Shown here in pieces: positions 9,389 to 16,737 of a stretch of DNA of 64,000 nucleotides. How positions within the stretch are numbered: position 1 is the stretch's first letter; every line of letters begins with the position of its first letter. This DNA is from Actinocrispum wychmicini. Its GTDB lineage: Bacteria; Actinomycetota; Actinomycetes; Mycobacteriales; Pseudonocardiaceae. The stretch lies in the NCBI RefSeq assembly GCF_004345645.1, contig NZ_SLWS01000001.1:1615546-1679545 (forward strand), read 5' to 3'. The notes under the pieces were generated by a model. That model was not told the origin of the DNA, did not search any database, and saw nothing but the letters and a program-made list of their open reading frames with translations. The position numbers were made by a program, and so were the translations under genes.

Positions 9389-9724
9389 TCACCCCTGCTG
9401 GTACAGGCTGAACGTGGTGCCCTGGTCGTCCTCGCAGTGCGCGATCCGTCCCATCCCCGGAATCGGCCACGCCTCACCCGGCTTGCCACCCAACTCGGCG
9501 ACCTTGGCCAGCGTGGCGTCCAGGTCGTCGGTCTGGAAGTACACCCGGCTCGCCGGCAGCCGGGCACTCTTCGGCGCGATCGCCCCCGCCGGCGAGGTGC
9601 CGACCAGGTGGTAGTCGTCGCTCTCGAACTGCTGCGTCTGCCACCCCAGCACGGTCCCGAAGAACGTCTTCGCCTTCGCGGTGTCCTCGACGGCCAGTTC
9701 GAACCAGTTGATCTCACCAGACAT
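9389..9724 (-). CDS. VOC family (glyoxalase/bleomycin resistance-like) protein
   Basis: This 111-residue protein has a single vicinal-oxygen-chelate module. It begins INWFELAVEDTAKAKTFFGTVLGW, quoted here in part, with the typical beta-alpha-beta start (WFELAVEDTAKAKTFF). The second half contains YFQTDDLDATLAKVAELGG and ends with GRIAHCEDDQGTTFSLYQ, the usual VOC closing strand. Such stand-alone modules in actinomycetes bind small molecules or act as metal-dependent enzymes; the substrate is not predictable here. Confidence 0.85.
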   Translation of the reverse strand: MSGEINWFELAVEDTAKAKTFFGTVLGWQTQQFESDDYHLVGTSPAGAIAPKSARLPASRVYFQTDDLDATLAKVAELGGKPGEAWPIPGMGRIAHCEDDQGTTFSLYQQG

Positions 9725-9965
9725 GGAATGAGTCCCTTCACTAGGTCACGTGCCCCAAGGACGACCAGCCAAGACCCAACTCGACAGGAACCAACAAGAT
9801 CTTTTACGGCCGTGTGCCACGAAACCCGAACGAGTTGTCCACATAGCGATCCACAGCGGTGTCAAGCTACTGTCCGCGGTTCGAAGCCCAGGCATCGAGT
9901 CGGTTGCCGGGCCGGACGAATCACTGGAGCCTGAAACCGTGGATGCCGTCGAGCGTCACAATGAC

Positions 9966-10295
9966 ATGAGCCTGCGGGAGTTTTCAGCGTGGGCCGGCCA
10001 ACAGGCCAAACGGCTGGCGGCCAATTTCGGCCTCGACAGTCAGGCCGACCGGGACCTGTTCGCGCTCGCGCAGACCGTCAAGCTCGGCGAAGAGGTGGGC
10101 GAACTCCATGCCGAGGTGCTCGGTGCCATCCGCTATTGCCGGGCGGACAAGGTCGACCAGTACACCAATGAAACCCTCGCCGGTGAACTCGCTGACGTCA
10201 TGGTGTGCACAATGTTGTTGGCGCAGATCTTCGACGTCGACCTGGCTGGTGCGGTGGCCGGGAAGATCGGCTTCTTGGACGAGCGAAGGTTCTAG
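9966..10295 (+). CDS. MazG-like nucleotide pyrophosphohydrolase
   Basis: The 109-residue product has the all-alpha NTP pyrophosphohydrolase signature: KLGEEVGELHAEVLGAIRY supplies the ExxE motif on the first metal-binding helix and LAGELADVMVCTMLLA supplies the ExxD motif on the second. Family members hydrolyse (d)NTPs or related nucleotides to NMP and pyrophosphate. The frame stays open further upstream to 9750, but the family similarity starts at MSLREFSAWAGQQ, so the ATG at 9966 was chosen; no strong ribosome binding site is seen. It lies at the edge of the lower-GC putative defence island, where such enzymes are frequent. Confidence 0.75.
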   Translation: MSLREFSAWAGQQAKRLAANFGLDSQADRDLFALAQTVKLGEEVGELHAEVLGAIRYCRADKVDQYTNETLAGELADVMVCTMLLAQIFDVDLAGAVAGKIGFLDERRF

Positions 10296-10743
10296 TCAGT
10301 CGATCGTCATCATGGTTCGCTCGAGATACTTGTTCATGTGATTCTCTTTGTAGGGGAATCGATTCCACAGCTGCACGACTGAGCTCTCGTACAGATTGTC
10401 GAATGGCTGATGGAAGCGGTCGCTTCGGGCGAGTCGAGACCTTCAGAGAAGCCGGGCAACGAGGAAGACCCACAGAAAAGTACCGCCGGATCGCCAAGCG
10501 TGAGCACCATTCTGGCTAGGTTGGTTCTTTTCCTTCGTCCCTGCAAGGGCATATGCGCCTCAGTTCCCACTGAACCTGATCAGGTGTCTGCTCTGGACCA
10601 GGACAGACTGATCACTTTGGGCGGGACGTGACACAAGCCGAGTTGTCCCAACGGACTTGATACTTCTCTGGATATTGAAGCCGACGCAGAAGGCGTTCGC
10701 GGCCCCGCGGCCCGCTGATCGATCCGAGTCCTGGCACCTCGCC
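10296..10743. other. Intergenic stretch without a supported gene
   Basis: This 448-bp stretch separates the plus-strand MazG-like gene from the end of the minus-strand putative defence operon. Short open frames exist on both strands but none has a convincing ribosome binding site or family resemblance. Base composition is mixed and lower in GC than the left flank, so it may be the boundary scar of an acquired block. No tRNA or clear direct repeat was found. Confidence 0.5.
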
Positions 10744-11412
10744 CTAGTCGCGTTCGTCCCAGATGAGTCCAAACCGGGTCGGCGCTCCAAGGTCCTGCAG
10801 GCGCTTGGCTCGACGAAGCAGCGCCTCATGGGTTCTGTGAGCGAGTCGATCGCGGATGTCTATCCAGGCGGCACGTTGTCTAGGAGGCACCACAGGGATC
10901 TCGCGTCGAAGCTCAAGCTCGGCGGCATCGCCACGTGGGTGATCCCACAGGCCGTCTCGTTGCCGAGTGATCTGGACGGATCGACCAATCGCGTTGACGA
11001 GAGAAGCGACGTTATAGCGATAACCGAGCTGCTTCAAGCAGTAGTCAATCGCCTGGATCGTGAGTGGTACGCCGGCCGCGACGAGCAACAAGCGAGTGGC
11101 TTCTTCTAGGTTCCTTGGTCCTGGCAGAGGACCGTGCCGGTAGAGGGCGTACAGCCCTTTACCGGCCCAGCAGAACCGTCGGTTTGGCGCCAGAACAGCA
11201 GTGGCGGTCGCCGTGCTGAGGTGCTGGCCGTAGTCACGTTCGGCAAGCCGAACGAAGTCACGCACATGAAGGGATGTCTGGACGTCGCAGGCAACTGCAT
11301 AGAGGACCTCGGTGTTGCTGGCCCGGCGTGGGCCTAGGCAGCTACAGCGTTCGCCTTCCCAAGGGGTCAGTAAATGACCGCAGCTACTGCAGCGTGACGT
11401 CAGTCCGCTCAC
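10744..11412 (-). CDS. Zinc-finger plus double winged-helix protein of putative defence operon
   Basis: The 222-residue protein begins with a compact Cys cluster (CSSCGHLLTPWEGERCSC), probably one zinc site. Two consecutive segments resemble HARE-HTH or related winged-helix units: about residues 35-95 (VRDFVRLAERDYGQHLSTAT then a wing-like RRFCWAGKGLYALYRHGP) and about 100-155 (GVPLTIQAIDYCLKQLGYRY then ITRQRDGLWDHP). DNA or RNA binding is a reasonable inference. It is the last gene of a five-frame operon; its ATG overlaps the stop of the nuclease-like gene as ATGA. Codon use and GC are lower than the flanks. The family was not recognised, and TniQ-like proteins are one remote alternative. 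Confidence 0.7.
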   Translation of the reverse strand: MSGLTSRCSSCGHLLTPWEGERCSCLGPRRASNTEVLYAVACDVQTSLHVRDFVRLAERDYGQHLSTATATAVLAPNRRFCWAGKGLYALYRHGPLPGPRNLEEATRLLLVAAGVPLTIQAIDYCLKQLGYRYNVASLVNAIGRSVQITRQRDGLWDHPRGDAAELELRREIPVVPPRQRAAWIDIRDRLAHRTHEALLRRAKRLQDLGAPTRFGLIWDERD

Positions 11413-12140
11413 CGGGTGGCCCCGGTCGTAATAGTGCGGGTATCCATTAGCCAGTCGAACCTAGCCGGGGCCGCGTCGTCCCACCAAGCCCAGGCGCGCT
11501 CCGACCAATGTCGCCATACGGCGAAGCGCGGGGCGAGGTCGGATGGGGTCGGAAACGGTGGCATCCGCCATGAGCCATCGAGCTGTGGTTGCAGGAGGTC
11601 CCCGAGCGAACGAGTCAAGGTCAACATCGTGCGGACGTCCAGAGGGCTCGGCGAATCGAGTTCGCCGGGACACCAAAGCAGGTCGGGGTCGCACAGGGCC
11701 GGGATAGGCCAGTGGTCCGGGGTAATCAGGATGATCCCAGCCTGGGCGGCATAGGCGCGCATCTGCTCAGTGATGGTGCCGGTGCCTCCGAAGATCCGCA
11801 CAATGGGAACATCTCGGCGAGTGGAACTTGACAGCCAGTAGTCGTCGGTGACGGCCTTGAACCGCAGCAGGTCGTTCTTGGGAATACGCCCGGTGTACGC
11901 CTTCCACTCGCCGATGACAAGAGCTTGATGGCATTGCGTTTGCTCGTCGATTTGGTGATAGAGGCCGGACAAACTGCGGTGCCCGAATACGCGCCATCCA
12001 GGTGTGTGGGGTAGTCGCGTGGATACCAGGTGGGCGCGAATCCGGCGTTCCAGCGCGGCCCCGTTACCGTCCTGCCCGGCGGCGAGATGAGCGTGAGCGA
12101 GCAGGAAGAGATCCATCGACAGAGCGGCTAGACTGCTCAC
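11409..12140 (-). CDS. PD-(D/E)XK nuclease-like protein of putative defence operon
   Basis: The central part of this 243-residue protein carries a restriction-endonuclease-fold signature: YHQIDEQTQC with Asp65, then ALVIGEWKAYTG with Glu78-x-Lys80, followed by IPKNDLLRFKAVTDDYWL. After this comes an alternating strand-helix-strand (VRIFGGTGT, MRAYAAQAGIILITPDHWP), which is how many Mrr- and VSR-like nucleases continue. A DNA-cleaving role is inferred. The N-terminus is helical and the C-terminus Trp-rich with no known domain. Both ends overlap neighbours by 4 bp, coupling it to the ATPase upstream and the zinc-finger protein downstream. Confidence 0.7.
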   Translation of the reverse strand: MSSLAALSMDLFLLAHAHLAAGQDGNGAALERRIRAHLVSTRLPHTPGWRVFGHRSLSGLYHQIDEQTQCHQALVIGEWKAYTGRIPKNDLLRFKAVTDDYWLSSSTRRDVPIVRIFGGTGTITEQMRAYAAQAGIILITPDHWPIPALCDPDLLWCPGELDSPSPLDVRTMLTLTRSLGDLLQPQLDGSWRMPPFPTPSDLAPRFAVWRHWSERAWAWWDDAAPARFDWLMDTRTITTGATR

Positions 12141-13471
12141 CCTTCGCTCCAGTCTGGTGAGGTCGTCGCCGGAGCTGCCACAAACGGGCCGATGTCGCTT
12201 TCAGTATCTGGCCCTAGGGCGTCGAGGTAACGACCCACTGCCTCCTCATTGATCAGATCGAGGTTGTCGCCGGACGCGGCCTCGATGAGCCCATGTGCCT
12301 TGCGCAGTACGTCGCGCGGTTTGCGACTGGACCGAGTGAACAGCGCCTCGATGGCTCCTGGCGTGAACGGGTACACGCTTTCTGGCCCGTGATCGGTAGC
12401 GCTCTTGCGAGCGTCGTCGAGATACTTGGTTAGCAGCTTGGTGGCGGCACCTAGGTCGCGCAGTGGCGGCAGCACCACGATACGGTGTTTGTTGGCTTCA
12501 GAGACCTCAAAGGTCGGCAGGTCGGCCAGTTCCCAGGCTGTGCCGATTGTCAGCGCGGCTCGCGGATGCATTGTCACCACGATGCTGAGCATGTCGGCCA
12601 TGGGCAGCGTTTCAAGGATAATGTCACGGAACCGCTCGGTCTCTAGGTCCCGCTTGGCCTTGGCCGTGGTGGTACTGGCCAGGTCCTCAAGTTGATCACA
12701 GCACAGCAGGACATGTTTCATTCCTGCGGCAGCCGCAAACAGCAGGAAGGTTGCCAGATAAACGGCGCCGTTACGGGTCCGCGAAGCGGGTTTGACCTTG
12801 TCCAGGTAATCAGCAGCGACAGCCGGATCCGCGTCGCAAAGCGCGAGGATCAGCTTATCGTCAGGTGGGCCAAGAGTCCGGCCGCGTAGAGACCGATGTT
12901 GCTCGGCTACCACCTTGGCGAGCGTCTGCGGATCCTTGACTCCGGTCTTCTCGACTAGTGCGATGCGCAATCGCTGGGAGAGGGTGTGGTCATCGTCAGC
13001 GATGCGGAAGTCAGTCGCATACTCGACGGAGGTGAATAGGGCGGCGTTCAGAGATCTGATCTGGGCGGTGTCGAAGCTGGTGAGCAAACCACAGATGGGA
13101 GCCTCGGCAGCATCGTCCTCGTCTAGGCCGCAGGCAAGATATGACGCGCGACCATAGTCCTGGTTCAGGCTCCAGACAAGATGCTGCATGAGCACGGATT
13201 TACCGAACCCGCGAGCATCGGAGTCACCCGGACCGGTTCCAGTTGACCAGAGATACCCGAAGCGCAGCCCGGAAAAAGCGGCGCCCAGCACGAATTTCTC
13301 GGTCGCCTCCTGGAGCTTCTCTGCGTTTACGGCGGGCTCGTAGAGAAGACCATTCTCGCGTCGATCAGAACCGCCGAGCCGGGCGATCCCAGTTGTCGGG
13401 AACGGGTTATTAACCAGCTTCCATTGCTTCTTGAGCCATACCGGGCCTGCAGTTCGGGGGGTGGAGTTCAT
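12137..13471 (-). CDS. AAA/ORC-like P-loop ATPase of putative defence operon
   Basis: The 444-residue protein contains a P-loop in DARGFGKSVLMQHL near residues 86-98 (Asp replaces the first Gly of GxxxxGKS) and a Walker B strand HVLLCCDQLEDLA near 253-265. A sensor-like strand ADMLSIVVTMHPRAAL follows and then RKPRDVLRKAHGLIEAA, which resembles the lid helix of ORC/STAND-type ATPases. The N-terminal part NNPFPTTGIARLGG and FGYLWSTGTG looks like a conserved family start. It is probably the motor or sensor of the operon, acting with the PD-(D/E)XK protein encoded next. The ATG overlaps the preceding stop codon. No name could be assigned. Confidence 0.75.
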   Translation of the reverse strand: MNSTPRTAGPVWLKKQWKLVNNPFPTTGIARLGGSDRRENGLLYEPAVNAEKLQEATEKFVLGAAFSGLRFGYLWSTGTGPGDSDARGFGKSVLMQHLVWSLNQDYGRASYLACGLDEDDAAEAPICGLLTSFDTAQIRSLNAALFTSVEYATDFRIADDDHTLSQRLRIALVEKTGVKDPQTLAKVVAEQHRSLRGRTLGPPDDKLILALCDADPAVAADYLDKVKPASRTRNGAVYLATFLLFAAAAGMKHVLLCCDQLEDLASTTTAKAKRDLETERFRDIILETLPMADMLSIVVTMHPRAALTIGTAWELADLPTFEVSEANKHRIVVLPPLRDLGAATKLLTKYLDDARKSATDHGPESVYPFTPGAIEALFTRSSRKPRDVLRKAHGLIEAASGDNLDLINEEAVGRYLDALGPDTESDIGPFVAAPATTSPDWSEG

Positions 13472-14700
13472 CGGGTCTCCTCGGTGGGGGTCACACTGAT
13501 TACGTTAAACACTCGTTGCAACCCACTTGCGGTAGGCAGGATCAGTGGCTTCGTGGAAGCAGGAGTGGCACGCAGCGATGCCTGATCCAGGTGAATGCGT
13601 AGACCAAGTCGTTCATGCTTGCCTGCGAGTACTTCCGCGACGGCGCGGTCGAACTCGTCGTCGCTGATCCGTTGCTTCCAGCAGACTGCGGCTCGCAACT
13701 GCCACACCGGAAGGTACATTCCTGCTGCAGCGTCGGCCCGTTGCTCGCACCACACCTGCCAGAGGGCATCAAGTGCGTCGTTCCGAGTCTGCTCGCCGAC
13801 TCGACGCGTGATCTTTACGCCGGTTTCGCCGCTTTCTACCGTACTGATAGCCCACAATCGCAACGCTGGTGGCCCTGGCGCGTAGTAGCTAAAATTTGCC
13901 AATCCAAGGAATCTCGTCCATCGACGCAGCAGCTCCAAGCTGATGTAGTCCAATGGGCAATTGGCCGCTGTGAAAGCGAAGCGGGCGATCGCCTCTTCAC
14001 AGGTGGTGACGAACTGCTTGCGAGTCATCGTCTTCTGTCGAGCGTGCAGCCTCACAGAGATTCGCCTCACGTAGCCGCGTACAGCTTCATCGAGCGCTTC
14101 TGTATCGGCGCTCCAGCCGAGTGCACCTTGCGCGATCGCGTCGACAGCGAATGCAATGAACTCGTTCAGGTAAGCATCGTGTGTAGAGTGTTTTGTGCCA
14201 ACCAATTTGAGCAGAGGTATCGTGAAATGGGACGTGGTGCTTTGCGGGAGAGCGCCGACCACACGTAGGAAGCCGGCGAATTGAGGGTGCGCGCCGAGCA
14301 ATGCTCCAACAAGCACGTTGTAGGCGGCGCGTCGGTCATGCGCGACAAGCGTGGCCCATTCCCGGCCTGCACATGTGACTGTAAATGAGGAATCTGCATG
14401 AGCGTACGCCGATCGGGGACCTGACGGCAGAATATGCTTGTCCACCCAGCCCAAGCGCATGAGCTCCTTGAGCGCGTCAACGGTGTTGTGCACGTGCTTG
14501 GTGTTATCTGAGCGCGTCTTGGCCCATTTCCGCTCGTCGAAGGATCCGTCGGTGTCATTCTCCCTATCGACAGCGGACGCTCGATCGACCAGAGCGCGGC
14601 GGATCTGTTCGAAGGTTGCGCCCGCGGCTGCGTTGGTGATTGCAACTTCGAGGTAGGCGAGGTCGTTGAGTCTTGGGATACCGGAGCCACCAACGCTCAT
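13468..14700 (-). CDS. Unknown 410-residue protein of putative defence operon
   Basis: No family was recognised. The N-terminal 100 residues read like a winged helix (FEQIRRALVDRA, VHNTVDALKELMRLGWVDKH, then a short SSFTVTCAGREWATL strand pair), followed by a helical middle (YLNEFIAFAVDAIAQGALGW, RKQFVTTCEEAIARF) and a C-terminal part with paired Trp-rich helices (ALWQVWCEQRADAA). A DNA-recognition or regulatory subunit is possible but not shown. The ATG has AAGGAAG 4 nt upstream and overlaps the stop of the preceding 60-residue frame as ATGA; its own stop overlaps the ATPase start. GC content is clearly below that of flanking genes. Confidence 0.7.
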   Translation of the reverse strand: MSVGGSGIPRLNDLAYLEVAITNAAAGATFEQIRRALVDRASAVDRENDTDGSFDERKWAKTRSDNTKHVHNTVDALKELMRLGWVDKHILPSGPRSAYAHADSSFTVTCAGREWATLVAHDRRAAYNVLVGALLGAHPQFAGFLRVVGALPQSTTSHFTIPLLKLVGTKHSTHDAYLNEFIAFAVDAIAQGALGWSADTEALDEAVRGYVRRISVRLHARQKTMTRKQFVTTCEEAIARFAFTAANCPLDYISLELLRRWTRFLGLANFSYYAPGPPALRLWAISTVESGETGVKITRRVGEQTRNDALDALWQVWCEQRADAAAGMYLPVWQLRAAVCWKQRISDDEFDRAVAEVLAGKHERLGLRIHLDQASLRATPASTKPLILPTASGLQRVFNVISVTPTEETR

Positions 14701-14879
14701 TTTGCTTCCTTGAGGTCAATGGCCTGTGACCGTCCCGTATCGGCCGAGATTCGCGAAGGCAGTGTCCCGCTTGCTCGTTTGCGACGAGCGGCGTTCTGCA
14801 CGCGACGGAATGGCCGGGGCGTCGAGCCCGCAGCAATGAGCCGTCGAACCCGCTGAACGGTGTGGCCGCTGGGAAACAT
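14697..14879 (-). CDS. Small basic leader protein of putative defence operon
   Basis: A 60-residue frame precedes the 410-residue gene and ends in a 4-bp ATGA overlap with it. GAGAGG sits 5 nt upstream of its ATG. The product is very basic (many Arg/Lys in QRVRRLIAAG and FRRVQNAARRKRASG) and could bind nucleic acid, or the frame could serve mainly as a translated leader for coupling. Because it is short, protein-level reality is not certain; the ribosome binding site plus overlap are the main support. Confidence 0.5.
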   Translation of the reverse strand: MFPSGHTVQRVRRLIAAGSTPRPFRRVQNAARRKRASGTLPSRISADTGRSQAIDLKEAK

Positions 14880-14957
14880 CGTGGCCTCTCAAGGTTGTGG
14901 TCGGTGTCTCCGTCCACTGTCCCCAGCCGGGAGAGGTGTGACAAGGTCTATGCAGAG

Positions 14958-14990
14958 GTTGTGGTCCTCATGCCCCATGAGGACCACAAC
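14958..14990. promoter_or_regulatory. Perfect 15-bp inverted repeat upstream of putative defence operon
   Basis: Arms 14958-14972 (GTTGTGGTCCTCATG) and 14976-14990 are exact reverse complements with a 3-nt loop. The repeat lies about 80 nt upstream of the first start codon of the minus-strand operon. The nonamer GTTGTGGTC recurs at 14893-14901. A TATATA-like segment (14992-14999) is immediately upstream in the direction of transcription, so the repeat would cover the transcription start or form a 5-prime-UTR hairpin. It may be an operator or an RNA control element. Confidence 0.6.
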
Positions 14991-15107
14991 ATCTATATAC
15001 TGGTCGAGTCAGCGTAGGGACCGAAACAGTGGGTCGGTGGTGGTGCCGACAGGGGCCAGGCTGGCGGCACGGCTGCACGCGCACGTCCGCTGGCATCCCA
15101 GTGGCAC

Positions 15108-15221
15108 TCAACCCAGATCGCGGGGTATGCGGGGTATGTACCGTCCCTGCCCAAGCTCACGACACACTTGGGACTTACCGACACCCTTCGCTCCCTCGAG
15201 AGCGATGAAGATCGGCACCAT
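15108..15221 (-). pseudogene. P-loop (thymidylate-kinase-like) gene remnant
   Basis: On the minus strand a short frame starting at 15221 encodes IFIALEGAKGVGKSQVCREL, a textbook beta1/P-loop of the dTMP-kinase-like family (GxxxxGKS), and then stops after 37 residues at 15108. Nothing downstream continues the kinase fold. This is best read as the stub of a truncated or decayed kinase gene at the edge of the lower-GC island; a functional 37-residue peptide is unlikely. Confidence 0.5.
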
Positions 15222-15325
15222 CGCCGCACCCCGACTCCAGCCAGAATCGGGTCAAACGATACGGGTCGCCCTCAAGCTCGGCCTAGGTTCCGTCCGGGTG
15301 ATAAGTGCCCTCCGCCCGCTCACAT

Positions 15326-15511
15326 CTAACTGGCGGGCGTGACTGAGCGGGTGAGCAGGCGCCAGGAGGACTCGGGGAAGCGGAGGGTGCCGGCATCGCG
15401 GTTCTTGGTGTCGCGAACCCCCACGACCCCGGGCACCATGGCGACCTCCACGCAGCCGCCGGACGATCCGCTGTAGGACGACTTGCGCCAGTCGGCGTTA
15501 GCAAGATCCAT
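15326..15511 (-). CDS. DUF397 domain protein
   Basis: The 61-residue protein is a single DUF397 domain: DWRKSSYSGSSGGCVEVAM, then VGVRDTKNRDAGTLRFP and SWRLLTRSV. In actinomycetes these small proteins are encoded next to XRE/DUF5753 regulators, in some cases described as toxin-antitoxin-like (Scr1-type) pairs or as developmental regulators of the WhiJ kind. Here the DUF5753 regulator ends 6 bp upstream on the same strand, so the two form one transcription unit. Confidence 0.9.
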   Translation of the reverse strand: MDLANADWRKSSYSGSSGGCVEVAMVPGVVGVRDTKNRDAGTLRFPESSWRLLTRSVTPAS

Positions 15512-15517
15512 CTTGTC

Positions 15518-16366
15518 TCATCCTTTGTCGTAGTCGGCTGCGACTTCGGCGAGGAAGTCCACTGAATCGGGTGAACTCAGGGCTGCCTCGATCAGAGTAT
15601 CGGTCGCATCCTGAAACGGGGCAACATCGTCGGGGTCGTCGATGAACAGGGATGCGCCCTTGTGCTCCAGATAGACGATGGTGCACGCCTTGGCGAACTC
15701 CAGTGTCGAATAGCTGCCGTCGAGGCCGGTGTGGGCGCCGCGTGTGAACGGGATGACTCGCACATCGATGTTCGGCCGGGCAGCGAGGGCTATGACGTGC
15801 CGAATCTGTTGAGCCATCACTTGAGGGCCACCTACTGGCCGCCGAAGCGCTGCCTCGTCGAGGATGGTGAGGTAATGCAGCGGGCCAGGCCGGGTAAGTA
15901 CTGCTTGCCGGCCGAGTCGAGTCGCGACCATCGTTTCCATCCTTGACCCGACGACCGCCGCCGAGGTCATGATTTCGCGGATGTAGTCGGGGATTTGGAG
16001 CAGCCCGGGGAACCTCACCAGCGCGACCTCGACCATCCGGGTGGCCTTCGACTCGAAGTTGATGAGGGCGGGCAAGTCGTCGGGTACTCGGTTGCCGGTG
16101 GTCTCCCACCAGCCGGGGAGGCCTGCTTCGCGGGCCATCGTCAGGAGGCGTTCTCGCTCGACGCCGACCACGCCGTAGACCACAAGCAGTGCTGCCATGT
16201 CCTCGGGCGTGATGTCGCGGTTGCCCAGTTCCATGCGGTTCAACGTCGCCGGGGACATGCCGACACGCCTGGCGGCGTCTCGGGTGTTGAGGCCGGCTTT
16301 GTCACGGAGATCCTTGAGTTCGGCCGCGAGGCCGCGGATTCGGGCGGTTCCGTGCTTTTTGGGCAT
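15518..16366 (-). CDS. XRE family regulator with DUF5753 domain
   Basis: The N-terminal helix-turn-helix spans about residues 12-65 (LKDLRDKAGLNTRDAARRVG, MSPATLNRMELG), followed by a DUF5753 domain (FPGLLQIPDYIREIM, LDEAALRRPVGG, VIPFTRGAHTGLDGSYSTLE). The protein is 282 residues from the ATG at 16366; an open extension of 12 residues upstream lacks family similarity and was rejected. It is the partner of the DUF397 gene that follows. Such pairs control development or secondary metabolism in Streptomyces or act as toxin-antitoxin-like modules; which applies here is unknown. Confidence 0.9.
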   Translation of the reverse strand: MPKKHGTARIRGLAAELKDLRDKAGLNTRDAARRVGMSPATLNRMELGNRDITPEDMAALLVVYGVVGVERERLLTMAREAGLPGWWETTGNRVPDDLPALINFESKATRMVEVALVRFPGLLQIPDYIREIMTSAAVVGSRMETMVATRLGRQAVLTRPGPLHYLTILDEAALRRPVGGPQVMAQQIRHVIALAARPNIDVRVIPFTRGAHTGLDGSYSTLEFAKACTIVYLEHKGASLFIDDPDDVAPFQDATDTLIEAALSSPDSVDFLAEVAADYDKG

Positions 16367-16464
16367 GACCGCATCCCATCGGTGGAGACATCGGGGCGCC
16401 ATTACACGATCGGCGTAGTTGTCTCAGCTGCCGGGACAACGTTCTTCTGTGCAACCGTTTTGGC

Positions 16465-16737
16465 ATGAGTACAGGACAAGACGCTGTTCCTCGAGAATCC
16501 GCCCTGTGGAATCCGCCCAGTCGGTTTGCTGTCTTCCGATTGGGCGACGGCGAGATTATCGCTTGGGGGCTCGGGCATCACGACCATGTGGATGTTCGGT
16601 CGGTTCGGCCGGGGATGAGTGGGTCGTTCGATTCGGTCGACGGTATTTCATTTCTTTTCGGGGAGGGGCACATGATCGCCTGGGTCGATCCGATGCCCGA
16701 GTTCGGTGAGGCGGCCGCGCAGGAAGCGGCGGTCTGA
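16465..16737 (+). CDS. Hypothetical 90-residue protein
   Basis: This frame lies divergent to the DUF5753 regulator gene. The product ([36 protein letters not shown]) shows alternating hydrophobic residues suggestive of a small beta-rich fold but matches no domain I know. Its 3-prime end overlaps the convergent sigma factor gene by 90 bp, which lowers confidence in the frame. Confidence 0.4.
   Translation: MSTGQDAVPRESALWNPPSRFAVFRLGDGEIIAWGLGHHDHVDVRSVRPGMSGSFDSVDGISFLFGEGHMIAWVDPMPEFGEAAAQEAAV

Noticed and set aside
10744..14700. Reading the operon as a Tn7-like TnsA/TnsC/TniQ set
   Set aside because: There is no DDE transposase gene, no terminal repeats and the nuclease motif order does not clearly match TnsA; kept only as a remote alternative.
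14860..15342. A 160-codon plus-strand frame across the palindrome
   Set aside because: It runs antisense through the leader gene and kinase stub and has no ribosome binding site or domain.
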